DNA of 64,000 nt from Oxalobacteraceae bacterium OTU3CAMAD1 (GTDB taxonomy: Bacteria; Pseudomonadota; Gammaproteobacteria; Burkholderiales; Burkholderiaceae_D). A program made the position numbers and the translations under genes. Within the stretch, counting starts at the first letter, position 1. Every line of letters starts with the position of its first letter. The notes below the pieces were generated by a model that saw only the letters and a list, made by a program, of their open reading frames with translations, was not told where the DNA came from and did not search any database. This document shows positions 50,797 to 61,455 of the stretch, piece after piece. The stretch is taken from contig CP099650.1 in assembly GCA_024123915.1 (NCBI GenBank), positions 7,378,001 to 7,442,000 of the forward strand, written 5' to 3'.

Positions 50797-52077
50797 TCAG
50801 AACCAGGTCTCGACCTGGAAGCCGACCGAGGTCCCGCTGGTGCGGTTGTTATACACCGGGCCGCTGCTGTTGGCGGCGTTCACGGACGCGGTCGCCGCGT
50901 CGTTCCACTTGCCGTACGTGACGAAGGCGCGCAGTTCGGGGCGCGCCCACAGACCGGGCCCGGCCGAGATGGTCGGCGCGAACGTCACTTTGGTCAACCG
51001 CTGCGCCGCGCCGCCGGTCGGCGAAGTCACGCGGTCGGTGCCCAGCTCCATCACCAGTTTGAAGTTCTTGGTCAGCGCGTAGACCGGGCGCACGCCCAGC
51101 GATGTCCAGGTGCTCGAACCGATCGCGTCGGATTTGTCCTTCTGCACCAGCGCCACCATTTCCACGCCGAAGTTCCAGGTGGGCTGGATCCACAGGTTGT
51201 CGAACACACGCATGCGCGTCACGTCCGATCCCAGCAGCGTGCTGCCGGCCGACCCCATGCCGCCATGGTCGCCGCCGATGCCGGTGCCCGGCCCCACGCC
51301 GTACTGCACGCCGAAGTTGTTGGCGCCGCCAAACACGTCAGCCTGCTTGTGGAAGGCCGACAGTTGCCAGCCGTTGTGACGGGCGCCCAAGGTCTCGTCG
51401 CCCTGCGCCGTGATGATGGACGCGGCCATGTCGATGGTGCCGCCGGCGTTGACCGGCAAGTCCTGGTACATCAGGTTCTGGCGGGTGGCGGCGGTGGAGC
51501 CGAGCACGGCGCCGTTCGGCGCGATGGCGTTGATATCGTTGTCCTTGAAAAAGGCGTATGAGATCTTGCCGGGGCCGGCCTGGATCTTGTCGAGGCCCGC
51601 GCCGGTGCCGCTGAAATTAATGTACTGGAAATCCATCATGTGGATATCGGGACGGTTGTAGTAGCGCTTGCCGATCCAGGCCGTGCCCCCGTGCAGGAAG
51701 TCCAGGCCCTTGGCCTCGACGTAGCCCTTCAAGATATCGAACTCGGCGTCGCGGAAGCCGGACTTGTTGCCGTAGGCGATCACCCACAGGGTGGCGACGT
51801 AGCGCACGCCATCCGATTCGGCGATCTCCTTGGTGTAGCCGCCTTCGAAGTCGGAATCGCACTCGTTGCCCAGCCGGTATTTGCGGGTGCTGCCGCCCAG
51901 GCCATAGCAGCCTTGCGGTCCGCGATCGCCGTTAAGCGAGGTGCCGGCGCCCACGCGCAGATAGCCGTGGAAGCCTTCGGCGTCCTGCCCGGCCTGGGCA
52001 GCGGCGGTGCCGCTCGCGACGCCAAGCGCCAGCACCATAGCCATCGGCAGCGCCGCTTTTTGCATTTGATTTTTCAT
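50797..52077 (-). CDS. LamB-type carbohydrate porin
   Basis: A 426-residue outer-membrane porin of the maltoporin family: signal peptide at about residues 1-28 (TAAAQ), then HGYLRVGAGTSLNGDRG, CYGLGGSTRKYRLGNECDSD near 56-75 and AWIGKRYYNRPDIHMMDFQY near 130-149, all LamB landmarks. The chain ends in the terminal aromatic strand VETWF. The ATG at 52077 is preceded by GGAGA. It is the second gene after the SDR and is followed by a terminator, so it likely provides outer-membrane entry for the polyol handled by the upstream locus. Confidence 0.88.
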   Translation of the reverse strand: MKNQMQKAALPMAMVLALGVASGTAAAQAGQDAEGFHGYLRVGAGTSLNGDRGPQGCYGLGGSTRKYRLGNECDSDFEGGYTKEIAESDGVRYVATLWVIAYGNKSGFRDAEFDILKGYVEAKGLDFLHGGTAWIGKRYYNRPDIHMMDFQYINFSGTGAGLDKIQAGPGKISYAFFKDNDINAIAPNGAVLGSTAATRQNLMYQDLPVNAGGTIDMAASIITAQGDETLGARHNGWQLSAFHKQADVFGGANNFGVQYGVGPGTGIGGDHGGMGSAGSTLLGSDVTRMRVFDNLWIQPTWNFGVEMVALVQKDKSDAIGSSTWTSLGVRPVYALTKNFKLVMELGTDRVTSPTGGAAQRLTKVTFAPTISAGPGLWARPELRAFVTYGKWNDAATASVNAANSSGPVYNNRTSGTSVGFQVETWF

Positions 52078-52130
52078 GTTTGTCTCCGGTTTTATCGTTT
52101 TTTTGTTTTCGACGGACGTAGGGGTGCCGC

Positions 52131-52155
52131 CGGAGCGCCGTCGAGGAGCGCTCCG
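52131..52155 (-). other. Intercistronic hairpin between the SDR and porin genes
   Basis: CGGAGCGC (52131-52138) pairs with GCGCTCCG (52148-52155) around nine bases. It has no adjacent T-run, so it may protect or separate the porin part of the message, a common way to give a porin a higher transcript level than the enzyme before it. Confidence 0.5.
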
Positions 52156-52187
52156 CTGTTTGCCACTGCGGGAAAAAGAACGAGCGT

Positions 52188-52970
52188 CTAGCTCATGACA
52201 CTGCCGCCGTCGACGTTGAGCGTCTGGGCGGTGATGTAGGCCGAGTCGTCGCTGGCCAGGAAGATCGCGGCGCCGACCAGGTCCGCCGGTGTGCCCATGC
52301 GCCCCAGCGGCACGGCCAGGCCCACGGCTTTCTTCTTCTCGCCCGGCTGCAAACCTTCGTAGCGGGCGAACAGGGAATCGACATGGTTCCACATCGGCGT
52401 GTCGACCACGCCCGGCGCGATGCCGTTGACGCGGATGCCGTAGGGCGCCATGGCCAGCGCGGCCGACTGGGTGTAACTGATTACGGCAGCCTTGCTGGCG
52501 CAGTAATGCGCCACCAGCGCCTCGCCACGGCGGCCGGCCTGCGACGCCAGGTTGACGATGGCGCCGGTGCGGCCGGCGTCGCGCATGCTTTGAAGGACCC
52601 GCTGCATGACGAGGAACATGCCCTTGACGTTGACATCGAACAGGCGCTGGTACATGTCCAGATCCGATTCCAGCAGCGGCGCCATGTCAAACACGGCGGC
52701 GTTGTTGAACAGGATGTCGATGGGACCGAAGCGGCCCTGGGCCGCGGCCAGCAGCGCGCCGACCGATTCGGCGCTGGTGACGTCGGCCTGCACGTACTGC
52801 AGCTGCGCGGGATGGCGCGCCATCACCTCGGCCAGCGCGGGCGGCGCTTGCGGCGCCAGGTCGGCCACGGTGCAGCTGGCGCCTTCGGCCAGGTAGCCCT
52901 CGGCCACCGCGAGGCCGATGCCGCCACCGGCGCCGGTCAACAACGCATGCCGGGAAGCGAGACGATTCAT
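52188..52970 (-). CDS. SDR-family polyol dehydrogenase (sorbitol/iditol dehydrogenase-like)
   Basis: A 260-residue short-chain dehydrogenase: cofactor motif TGAGGGIGLA at residues 12-21, NNAAVF near 89-94, catalytic Ser in NLASQAGRRG near 141, and YCASK near 154-158. The end AYITAQTLNVDGG is usual for the family. Relatives include sorbitol and galactitol dehydrogenases, and the location beside a polyol ABC importer and LamB-type porin supports a polyol or ketose substrate, but the exact one is unknown. CGATAC half-sites lie upstream. Confidence 0.85.
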   Translation of the reverse strand: MNRLASRHALLTGAGGGIGLAVAEGYLAEGASCTVADLAPQAPPALAEVMARHPAQLQYVQADVTSAESVGALLAAAQGRFGPIDILFNNAAVFDMAPLLESDLDMYQRLFDVNVKGMFLVMQRVLQSMRDAGRTGAIVNLASQAGRRGEALVAHYCASKAAVISYTQSAALAMAPYGIRVNGIAPGVVDTPMWNHVDSLFARYEGLQPGEKKKAVGLAVPLGRMGTPADLVGAAIFLASDDSAYITAQTLNVDGGSVMS

Positions 52971-52992
52971 GCGGATCTCCTTTCGTTATAGT

Positions 52993-53075
52993 CGATACAG
53001 TCATCTGCATCGTGAAAGAAAGTCTAGCAGCGGCCCCTCGGCAAAATCGATACTGCAAGCGCGATAATCGATACT
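52993..53075 (-). promoter_or_regulatory. Candidate operator of the SDR-porin transcript
   Basis: CGATAC occurs at 52993, 53048 and 53069 on the plus strand; the last two are within TCGATACT and are exactly 21 bp (two helical turns) apart, the spacing often used by AraC-type dimers. They lie upstream of the SDR start at 52970. The same motif with the same 21-bp step is found before the ABC importer at 61284. Confidence 0.45.
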
Positions 53076-53085
53076 CTTATACCTG

Positions 53086-54003
53086 TCAGGCGCCGAATCG
53101 TCCCGACGCCTGCTGGCGGAACTCCTTGGGCGTCATGCCCTTCAGCTCCAGGAAGCGGCGGTTGAAATTGGCGACGTTGTTAAAGCCGGCGTCGTAGCAG
53201 ATGTTGGTGACATAGCGCTCCGTTTCCATCAGCAGCTGGCAGGCCTTGTTGACGCGCAGGCGGTTGACGAAATCGGTGAAGCTGTTGCCGGTGGCGGTGC
53301 GGAAGAAGCGCGTGAACATGCGCTCGGACATGCCCAGTTGCCGCGCCAGGTCGCCCATCGAAAACTGGCTGCTGAAATTCTGCACGATGAAGTCGACTGC
53401 GGAGCTGATGCGCGCCAGCGCGTCGTCGTCGTCGAACGACTGCATCGGCACGGTCGACAGCAGCTGGTAGTCGCTGCTGTCGGCCAGCTCGCCCAGCAAG
53501 GTGAGGAACTCGATGAAACGCGGCAGGCCCTTGCCGTCGCGGATGCGGATGAAGCGCTGCCTTGCCTGTTCGCTGATGCCGAAGAACTCGATGCCGTGGG
53601 TGGCGCGCTGCAGCAGCGGCATGATGCTCTTAACTTCGGGAATGGCGCCGGCCATCTGCTCCAGCGGCGCGTGGGTGAACTGAATCACCATGTCGCGCAA
53701 CTTGACGCCTTCGGCGGGAGTGTCCAGCGACACCCAGTTGTGCGGAATGCGCGGCGCCGTCAGTACCAGATGGCCGGGGGAGAACTGGCCGATATAGTCG
53801 CCCACGAACACCTTGCCGCTGCTGGCGCAAATCAGGTGCAGCTCGTACTCGTCGTGGTAGTGCCAGCGTACCAGGGAGCTGGGGAAGCCATGCTCCAGGT
53901 AGCGGATAAAACCATATCGTCCATTCGGCTCGAACCCCTCGCTCGCGTCGCGCGCGCAATCGTGTTCCAGCTCCAGTGTGCGGTGTATGCTCTTGGGTGG
54001 CAT
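53086..54003 (-). CDS. AraC-family regulator of the polyol locus (MtlR-like)
   Basis: A 305-residue AraC regulator with an N-terminal cupin-type sensor (RWHYHDEYELHLICASSGKV near residues 46-65, FSPGHLVLTAPRIPHNW near 75-91) and a C-terminal double helix-turn-helix (FSMGDLARQLGMSERMFTRF near 208-227, ICYDAGFNNVANFNRRF near 261-277). I chose the ATG at 54003, preceded by a GAGGAGG-type site. It sits between xylulokinase and the SDR gene on the same strand, like MtlR in Pseudomonas mannitol clusters, and should control both polyol transcripts. Confidence 0.85.
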   Translation of the reverse strand: MPPKSIHRTLELEHDCARDASEGFEPNGRYGFIRYLEHGFPSSLVRWHYHDEYELHLICASSGKVFVGDYIGQFSPGHLVLTAPRIPHNWVSLDTPAEGVKLRDMVIQFTHAPLEQMAGAIPEVKSIMPLLQRATHGIEFFGISEQARQRFIRIRDGKGLPRFIEFLTLLGELADSSDYQLLSTVPMQSFDDDDALARISSAVDFIVQNFSSQFSMGDLARQLGMSERMFTRFFRTATGNSFTDFVNRLRVNKACQLLMETERYVTNICYDAGFNNVANFNRRFLELKGMTPKEFRQQASGRFGA

Positions 54004-54065
54004 GTCGCTGTCCTCCTCTCCTCGGTATGTGCTGCGCCAAATGAGTATAGCAAAGCCGATCCGCC

Positions 54066-55532
<1,467 letters not shown>

Positions 55533-55536
55533 GGTC

Positions 55537-57021
55537 CTACTCCTTCGTGGCCAACACGTGATCCAGCGCGGCTCGCACGCCGTCGCGGTACAGGCGCGCG
55601 AGAGACTCTGTAACGGCCGCCGCAAAGCGCGGCTCGTCGGCCAATTCTCCGAACAATTCGCGCAGCGATAGCAGCGGCCCCGCATTGGCGCCGCCGCGCA
55701 GCGCGTGCTCGCGCAAGCGTTCCCCGTGCGGGTCGATCAGCGGCATCACCGCGCCCGACTCGGAGCGGCCGTTCAGGTAGCGGAACCAGCACGCCACGGT
55801 AAAGCCGAGCCGCGTGATCGGGCCGCCCCGTTCCAGCTGTTCCCGCACCGAGGGCAGCACAAATTTGGGAATGCGCGCCGATCCTTCGGTGCCGATGCGC
55901 GACAACTGGTCGCGGATGGTCGGATTGGAGAAACGCTCGATCAGCGTGCGCTTGTAGGCCTCCAGGTCGATGCCCTCGACGGCGGGCAGCAAGGGCGTGA
56001 CCTCGATATCCATCATGTCGCTGAATAGCTGGCGGATGCCGGCGTCCGCCATCGCTTCGTGCGCGTACTCGTAGTCGAACAGCATGCCGAGATAGCACAG
56101 CGACTGGTGGCCGGCGTTGAGCAGCCGCAGTTTCATTTTTTCGTAGGGCAGCACGTCGCCCGTCATCTGCGCGCCGACCAGCTCCCACGCCGGCCGGCCG
56201 CCGGGGAAACGGTCCTCGATCACCCACTGCAGGAATGGCTCGGTCATCACCGGCCAGGCGTCGGCCAGGCCGAAGCGGTCGCGCAGCAGCGCGCGGTGTT
56301 CGTCGGTGGTGGCGGGCGTGATGCGATCGACCATGCTGTTGGGGAAAGCGGCGTGTTGCGCCACCCACTCGCTCAACGCCGGATCGCGCAGGGCGGTGAA
56401 GGCCAGCAGCATCTTGCGCAGCACGTCGCCGTTGTTTTGCAGGTTATCGCACGACATCAGCGTGAAGGGCGCCAGGCCGCGTTCGCGTCGGCGGTTCAGC
56501 GCCTCGGCCAGATAGCCGAACGAGCAGCGCGGCGTGAGCGGGTGCGCCAGGTCGTGCGCAATGTCCGCATGGCCGGCGTCGAATTCGCCGGTGCCCTGGT
56601 TGATGTAGTAGCCGCCCTCCGTGATCGTCAGCGCGACGATGCGGGTGCCGGGATCGGCCATCTTTTCCAGCACCGCCCCGGCGTCGTCCGGCGCGTACAG
56701 GAATTCCAGCAGTGATCCGATCACGCGCGCCGCATCGCCCTGCGCGCCGCGTTCGACCACGGTGTACAGGCAATCCTGGGCCAGCATGGCGTCGCGGATG
56801 GCCGCGTCGTGCGGCAGCAAGGCCACGCCGCAGTAGCCCCATTGCTGGTGTCCGGGCAGGTGCAGCAGCCGGTCCAGATAGACCGCCTGGTGCGCGCGGA
56901 AAAATCCGCCGACGCCGATATGCACGATGCTGCGCGCGACATCCCGGCGATCGTAATCCGGCCCGGCGACATTAGGCGGCAGATTGGCCAGCGCGGTCTG
57001 GTTCAATGCGATAGCCTTCAT
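55537..57021 (-). CDS. Mannitol 2-dehydrogenase-type long-chain polyol dehydrogenase
   Basis: A 494-residue long-chain NAD+-dependent polyol dehydrogenase (mannitol dehydrogenase/fructuronate reductase family). The cofactor region is VHIGVGGFFRAHQAVYLDRL near residues 33-52, and the catalytic K-x4-N-x2-H motif is visible in KLRLLNAGHQSLCYLG near 294-309. Members of this length oxidise D-mannitol to fructose, D-arabitol to xylulose or D-sorbitol to fructose. The ATG at 57021 overlaps the ATPase stop as ATGA. With xylulokinase next, D-arabitol is a reasonable substrate besides mannitol. Confidence 0.9.
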   Translation of the reverse strand: MKAIALNQTALANLPPNVAGPDYDRRDVARSIVHIGVGGFFRAHQAVYLDRLLHLPGHQQWGYCGVALLPHDAAIRDAMLAQDCLYTVVERGAQGDAARVIGSLLEFLYAPDDAGAVLEKMADPGTRIVALTITEGGYYINQGTGEFDAGHADIAHDLAHPLTPRCSFGYLAEALNRRRERGLAPFTLMSCDNLQNNGDVLRKMLLAFTALRDPALSEWVAQHAAFPNSMVDRITPATTDEHRALLRDRFGLADAWPVMTEPFLQWVIEDRFPGGRPAWELVGAQMTGDVLPYEKMKLRLLNAGHQSLCYLGMLFDYEYAHEAMADAGIRQLFSDMMDIEVTPLLPAVEGIDLEAYKRTLIERFSNPTIRDQLSRIGTEGSARIPKFVLPSVREQLERGGPITRLGFTVACWFRYLNGRSESGAVMPLIDPHGERLREHALRGGANAGPLLSLRELFGELADEPRFAAAVTESLARLYRDGVRAALDHVLATKE

Positions 57022-58082
57022 GCCGACACTCCCCGCGCGGCGGCATAGGTTTTGCCGGCGGCGTCGAAATGGTGCACCGCGCCCGGGTCGAAGCAAAGCC
57101 GCGTGCCGTCGCCGGGACGCAGGGCGGTGCGCTCGCCGCCACGCGTGACGATCTGCACGTTGTTTTCCAGGCGCGCGTAGACCAGCGTCTCCACGCCCAG
57201 CGATTCGACCAAGTCCACCGTCGCCGGCAGGCTGCCGGGTGTCGCGCCCTCCCCCGTCCCGCACAGCCGCACGTGTTCCGGACGGATGCCGACGAAGCCG
57301 TCGCCACGCGCCCCGCTCCCCGCCAGCGGTCCCAGCATCGGCAGGGCGGTCGCCGGCACCACGTTCATGCTCGGCGTGCCGATGAACTGCGCCACGAAAC
57401 GGTTGGCGGGACGGTCGTAGAGTTCCAGCGGCGTGCCGTGCTGCTCGATCTGGCCGTCGCGCAGCACCACCACGCGGTCGGCCAATGTCATCGCCTCGAC
57501 CTGGTCGTGGGTGACGTAGATCGAGGTCGCACCCAGTTCGGCGTGCAGCTTGGCGATCTGGATGCGGGTCTGCACGCGCAGCGCCGCGTCGAGGTTCGAC
57601 AGCGGCTCGTCGAACAGGAACACCTTCGGATCGCGCACGATCGCGCGCCCGATCGCCACGCGCTGGCGCTGTCCGCCCGACAGGTCCTTCGGCGTGCGTT
57701 GCAGGTATTTTCCCAGGTCGAGAATGGCGGCGGCCTTCTCGACCTTCTCGCGGATCACCGCGCGGTCGACGCCGGCCAGCTTGAGCGCGAACGACATGTT
57801 CTCGAACACCGTCATGTGCGGATACAGCGCATAGGACTGGAACACCATCGCCAGGTCGCGCTTGGACGACGGCAGCGCGGTGATGTCGCGCCCATCCAGC
57901 AGCAGGCTGCCCTTGTCGATGGTTTCCAGGCCGGCGATCATGCGCAGCAAGGTCGATTTGCCGCAGCCGGATGGACCGACGAAGACCACGAATTCGCCCT
58001 TTTCGATGGCCAGGTCGATGCCCTTGATGGCGTGGTGCTCGCCGAAGAATTTTTCGATGTTACTGAGTTGGAGGTATGCCAT
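57018..58082 (-). CDS. Polyol ABC importer, ATPase (MtlK/SmoK-like)
   Basis: A 354-residue MalK-type ATPase. Walker A is GPSGCGKST at about residues 36-44, the signature LSGGQRQRVAIGRAI near 134-148, Walker B VFLFDEPLSNLDA near 153-165 and the switch His in VTHDQVEAMTLADRV near 188-202; a C-terminal OB-like regulatory domain (GVRPEH-like GIRPEHVRL near 272) follows. It powers the two adjacent permeases. The stop overlaps the dehydrogenase start, and the gene begins 31 bp after the second permease. Confidence 0.92.
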   Translation of the reverse strand: MAYLQLSNIEKFFGEHHAIKGIDLAIEKGEFVVFVGPSGCGKSTLLRMIAGLETIDKGSLLLDGRDITALPSSKRDLAMVFQSYALYPHMTVFENMSFALKLAGVDRAVIREKVEKAAAILDLGKYLQRTPKDLSGGQRQRVAIGRAIVRDPKVFLFDEPLSNLDAALRVQTRIQIAKLHAELGATSIYVTHDQVEAMTLADRVVVLRDGQIEQHGTPLELYDRPANRFVAQFIGTPSMNVVPATALPMLGPLAGSGARGDGFVGIRPEHVRLCGTGEGATPGSLPATVDLVESLGVETLVYARLENNVQIVTRGGERTALRPGDGTRLCFDPGAVHHFDAAGKTYAAARGVSA

Positions 58083-58113
58083 GGTTGCTGTCCTAAGTTG
58101 ATGGTTGCCGCGC

Positions 58114-58932
58114 TTATTTGACGGCGCCGAACGTCATGCCTTGCACCAGCTGCTTCTGGCAGAACCAGCCCAGCGCCATGATCGGCGCGATCGCCATCAG
58201 CGAGGCGGCCGACAGCTTGGCCCAGAACAGGCCTTCGGGGCTGGAGTAGGAGGCGATCAGCCAGGCCAGGGTGCCGGCGTTGGCCGCGCCCAGGTTCAGC
58301 GACCAGAACGACTCGTTCCAGGCCCACACCATGCACACCAGCGCGGTCGAGGCGATGCCGCCCGTCGACAGCGGCAGCACGATGTGGCGGAACTCGTGGA
58401 ACACGGTGGCGCCGTCCATGCGCGCCGCCTCCAAAATCTCGCGCGGCAGTTCGCGCAGGTTGGTGTACAGGAGCCAGATCATGATGGGTAAATTCATCAG
58501 CATGAACATGACGGTCAATCCGGCCCAGCTATCGAGCAGGCCGAAATACTGGTAGCAGATATAGATCGGCATCAGCGCGCCCACGCCGGGCATGTAGCGC
58601 GAGCTGAGGATGAACTTGAGCAGGCCGATGGTGCCGCGCGTGGGGAAGAAGGCCATCGAGTACGCTGCAGGCAGCGCGATCGCCAGGCCGATGGCCGTCG
58701 ACAGCACGCTGGTGAGCAGCGAATTGAGCGCGTAGCCGATGTAGTGGTCGCGCGCCATGACGTCGCGGAAGCTTTGCAACGTCGGCGAGAAGAACAGCAG
58801 CGGCGGCGTGGAGATGGCCTGGGCTTCGGTCTTGAAGGCCATCAGTCCGAGCCAGAAGATCGGAAAGAACAGCAGCAGCGCGAAGAACCAGGCGGCTACG
58901 GTGCGGACGTGCAGGGTGGTGTGCTTGTGCAT
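58114..58932 (-). CDS. Polyol ABC importer, permease (MtlG-like)
   Basis: A 272-residue permease with six membrane segments and the MalG-type coupling loop EAARMDGATVFHEFRHIVLP near residues 167-186. It pairs with the permease encoded just before it (10 bp gap). Sequence and position agree with MtlG/SmoG of mannitol-sorbitol importers. Confidence 0.9.
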   Translation of the reverse strand: MHKHTTLHVRTVAAWFFALLLFFPIFWLGLMAFKTEAQAISTPPLLFFSPTLQSFRDVMARDHYIGYALNSLLTSVLSTAIGLAIALPAAYSMAFFPTRGTIGLLKFILSSRYMPGVGALMPIYICYQYFGLLDSWAGLTVMFMLMNLPIMIWLLYTNLRELPREILEAARMDGATVFHEFRHIVLPLSTGGIASTALVCMVWAWNESFWSLNLGAANAGTLAWLIASYSSPEGLFWAKLSAASLMAIAPIMALGWFCQKQLVQGMTFGAVK

Positions 58933-58942
58933 CGCGGTCTCC

Positions 58943-59803
58943 TTATTTGGCCAGGTTCTTGCCGATGACGCGCATCAGGAAGAAGGCGGCGATATTCGCC
59001 AGCAGCACAGCGAACAACGCGCCGGCCGACGCCGCGCCGATGTCGTAGGATTGCAGCGCCTGTTGATAGATCATGAACGTGATCGTGGTGGTGTCGAAAC
59101 CGGGGCCACCGCCGGTGGTGGTGAAGATTTCGGCGAACACCGACAGCAGGAAGATCATCTCGATCATCAGCACCACCGACACCGCGCGCCCCAGGTGCGG
59201 GATGTACAGGTAGCGCAGCTGCTGCAGGTAGTTGGCGCCGTCCATGCCGGCCGCCTCCAGCTGCTCGCGGTCCATCGACTGCAGCGCCGTCATGAAGATC
59301 AGGCAGGCGAAGGGCAGCCACTGCCAGGACACCATCATGACGATCGACAGCAGCGGATACTCCGACAGCCAGTCGATCGGCGTCTGCCCGAGCAAATGGC
59401 TGACTTGTGCGAACAGGCCGTAGATGGGATTGAGCAGCATGTTCTTCCACATCAGCGAGTTCACCGCCGGCATGACCAGGAACGGCGAGATCAGAAGCAC
59501 GCGGACGATGGCGCGGCCGGGAAAGGCTTCGTTGATCAGCAGGCCGAGGGCGGCGCCACCCAGCACGGTGATCAGCATGACCGAGAACATCAGCACGAAG
59601 GTGTTGTGCAGCGCCGGCACGAAGGCGCCGTCGGTGAAGAAGAAGTAGAAATTCTCCAGCCCGTGGAACGGGTGGTCGCCCGGCGCCAGCAGGCTGAATT
59701 TGACCAGCGAGTAGTACAGCGTGATCAGCAGCGGGACGATGGAAATGATGGCGATGGAAAGCACCGCCGGCGTCAGCAAAGTCCGAGGTATCAGTCGTTT
59801 CAT
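58943..59803 (-). CDS. Polyol ABC importer, permease (MtlF-like)
   Basis: A 286-residue permease of the MalF type with six membrane segments. The coupling loop is LEAAGMDGANYLQQLRYLYI near residues 175-194. I chose the ATG at 59803 (MKRLIPRTLLTPAVL) over a TTG four codons upstream. It lies 90 bp after the binding protein gene and 10 bp before the second permease, in the order of Pseudomonas mtlEFGK. Confidence 0.9.
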   Translation of the reverse strand: MKRLIPRTLLTPAVLSIAIISIVPLLITLYYSLVKFSLLAPGDHPFHGLENFYFFFTDGAFVPALHNTFVLMFSVMLITVLGGAALGLLINEAFPGRAIVRVLLISPFLVMPAVNSLMWKNMLLNPIYGLFAQVSHLLGQTPIDWLSEYPLLSIVMMVSWQWLPFACLIFMTALQSMDREQLEAAGMDGANYLQQLRYLYIPHLGRAVSVVLMIEMIFLLSVFAEIFTTTGGGPGFDTTTITFMIYQQALQSYDIGAASAGALFAVLLANIAAFFLMRVIGKNLAK

Positions 59804-59893
59804 GGGTAATCTCAAAGTGCGTGCGGGTGCTTACGGAACCGCCGGCGGATGCCGACGGCCCGGATGACTGTCAGTGCGGGTACGACGGTCGCG

Positions 59894-61204
59894 CTATTTG
59901 TAATAGCCTGCCTTGCGCATTTCCCGGTCGGCCGCCTGTTGCGACTTCTCGAGCGCCTGGTCGACCGTCACCTTGCCCAACAGCGCTGCGGTGATCTGCT
60001 GGCCGGTGGCCATGCCGATCGCCTGGAACTCCGGCACCGCCGCGTACTGCACGCCGATGTAGGGCGACGGTGGCAGGGTGTTTTGCTTGGGACTGGCGGT
60101 GGCGATGGCCTTGCCTTCGGCCGCCGCGAACTTGGCCGCCTTCACGAACTCGGGATTGGCGTAGGTGGACTTGCGCGTGCCGGTGGGGACGTTGGCCCAG
60201 CTGGTTTCCTTGGCCACCAGCTTGATGTATTCCTTGGACGTGGACCAGTTGATGAACTTCTGCGCCGCTTCCGGATGCTTGGAGCTTTTCGGTATCGCCA
60301 GCGCCCAGGCCCACAGCCAGTTGGCGCCGCGCTCGGTGACGGCGAACGGCGATTGCGCGTAGGCGACCTTGTCGGCCACCTTGCTTTGCTTCGGATCGCT
60401 GACGAAGGAGGCGGCGATGGTGGCGTCGATCCAGATTCCGCACTTGCCTTCGTTGAACATCGCCAGGATTTCATTGAAGCTGTTGGAGGACGAACCGGGC
60501 GGCCCGTACTTCTTCATCAAGTCGACGTACATGGTCAACGCGTCGCGCCACGGCTTGCTGGTGAACTGCGGCTGCCATTTCATGTCGAACACCTGGCCGC
60601 CGTAGGAGTTGGCCATGGTGGTCAGCAGCACCATGTTGTCGCCCCAGCCTGGTTTGCCGCGCAGGCAGATGCCGTAAACACCGTTGGCCGGGTCGTGGAT
60701 CTTGGCCGCCACGGCGCGCAACTGGTCCCAGCTGGGCCGGTCCGCGATTGTCATGCCGGCCTTTTTCACCAGATCGCTGCGGTACATGATCATCGAGCTC
60801 TCGCCGTAGAACGGCGCGGCGTACAGTTGGCCGTTGAACGACAAGCCTTCGCGTATCGTCGGCAGCAAATCGTCGACGTCGTAGGCGGCGTCCGGTTTGA
60901 TCGGCAGCAGCCATTCCTTCTTGGCCCAGATCGGCGCTTCGTACATGCCGATCGTCATCAGGTCGAACTGTCCGCCTTTGGTGGCGATGTCGGTCGTCAT
61001 GCGCTGGCGCAGCACGCCCTCTTCCAGGGTGACCCACTTCAGTTTGATATCGGGATTGGCTTGTTCGAAGTGTTTGCCGAGTTTTTGCATCTCGATCATG
61101 TGACCGTTGTTGACGGTTGCGATAACCAGGTCGGTGGCGGCGAGAGGGGAACCGCTGGCGCATAAAAGACCAACGCATAACGCACTGAGGGCGATACGAT
61201 TCAT
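59894..61204 (-). CDS. Polyol ABC importer, periplasmic binding protein (MtlE-like)
   Basis: A 436-residue secreted binding protein: signal peptide at about residues 1-23 (SPLAA), then the family 1 solute-binding fold (FEQANPDIKLKWVTLEEGVL near 46-65, QFDLMTIGMYEAPIWAKKEW near 79-98, LPYIG-like PSPYIGVQYAAVPEFQAIG near 385-403). It resembles the sorbitol/mannitol-binding proteins SmoE/MtlE. GGAGA precedes the ATG at 61204. It is the first gene of a nine-gene minus-strand polyol locus, and operator-like repeats lie 80-125 bp upstream. Confidence 0.9.
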   Translation of the reverse strand: MNRIALSALCVGLLCASGSPLAATDLVIATVNNGHMIEMQKLGKHFEQANPDIKLKWVTLEEGVLRQRMTTDIATKGGQFDLMTIGMYEAPIWAKKEWLLPIKPDAAYDVDDLLPTIREGLSFNGQLYAAPFYGESSMIMYRSDLVKKAGMTIADRPSWDQLRAVAAKIHDPANGVYGICLRGKPGWGDNMVLLTTMANSYGGQVFDMKWQPQFTSKPWRDALTMYVDLMKKYGPPGSSSNSFNEILAMFNEGKCGIWIDATIAASFVSDPKQSKVADKVAYAQSPFAVTERGANWLWAWALAIPKSSKHPEAAQKFINWSTSKEYIKLVAKETSWANVPTGTRKSTYANPEFVKAAKFAAAEGKAIATASPKQNTLPPSPYIGVQYAAVPEFQAIGMATGQQITAALLGKVTVDQALEKSQQAADREMRKAGYYK

Positions 61205-61283
61205 GGTGTTGTCTCCAGATTTTATGATTTTTTGTCGGGGCGGCGCCTGTGAGCACCACTCCTGCAATGTATCATCGGCCTCC

Positions 61284-61330
61284 GATACTTTCCGATACTG
61301 AAAACCCAAGTCTCGATACTTTTCGGTACG
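61284..61330 (-). promoter_or_regulatory. Candidate operator upstream of the polyol ABC importer
   Basis: Four half-sites CGATAC, CGATAC, CGATAC and CGGTAC begin at 61284, 61294, 61315 and 61325, giving steps of 10, 21 and 10 bp on one face of the helix. They lie 80-126 bp before the binding-protein start, in the same orientation relative to the gene as the sites before the SDR gene. This is how an AraC-family activator commonly binds; the regulator at 53086 is the obvious candidate. Confidence 0.5.
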
Positions 61331-61403
61331 GGGAACGGGATCAGGAAGGGCGTAACGGGAACCAGAGTATCTGGATAAGAAAACGCGAGATGAAAAGCAG
61401 GAC

Positions 61404-61444
61404 GAAAAAAAACCCCACCGGCGCTCATGGCGGGTGGGGCTTTT
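61404..61444 (-). terminator. Terminator after the distal 5S gene of the second rRNA operon
   Basis: CCCCACC (61413-61419) pairs with GGTGGGG (61433-61439). On the minus strand the hairpin is followed by eight T. On the plus strand there are four T, so it could work in both directions. Confidence 0.85.
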
Positions 61445-61455
61445 AGGAATAACTA

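Noticed and set aside
53047..53075. Repeated TCGATACT considered as a CRISPR or tandem-repeat start
   Set aside because: There are two copies of eight bases, 21 bp apart, without regular spacers; the spacing fits a regulator-binding site instead.
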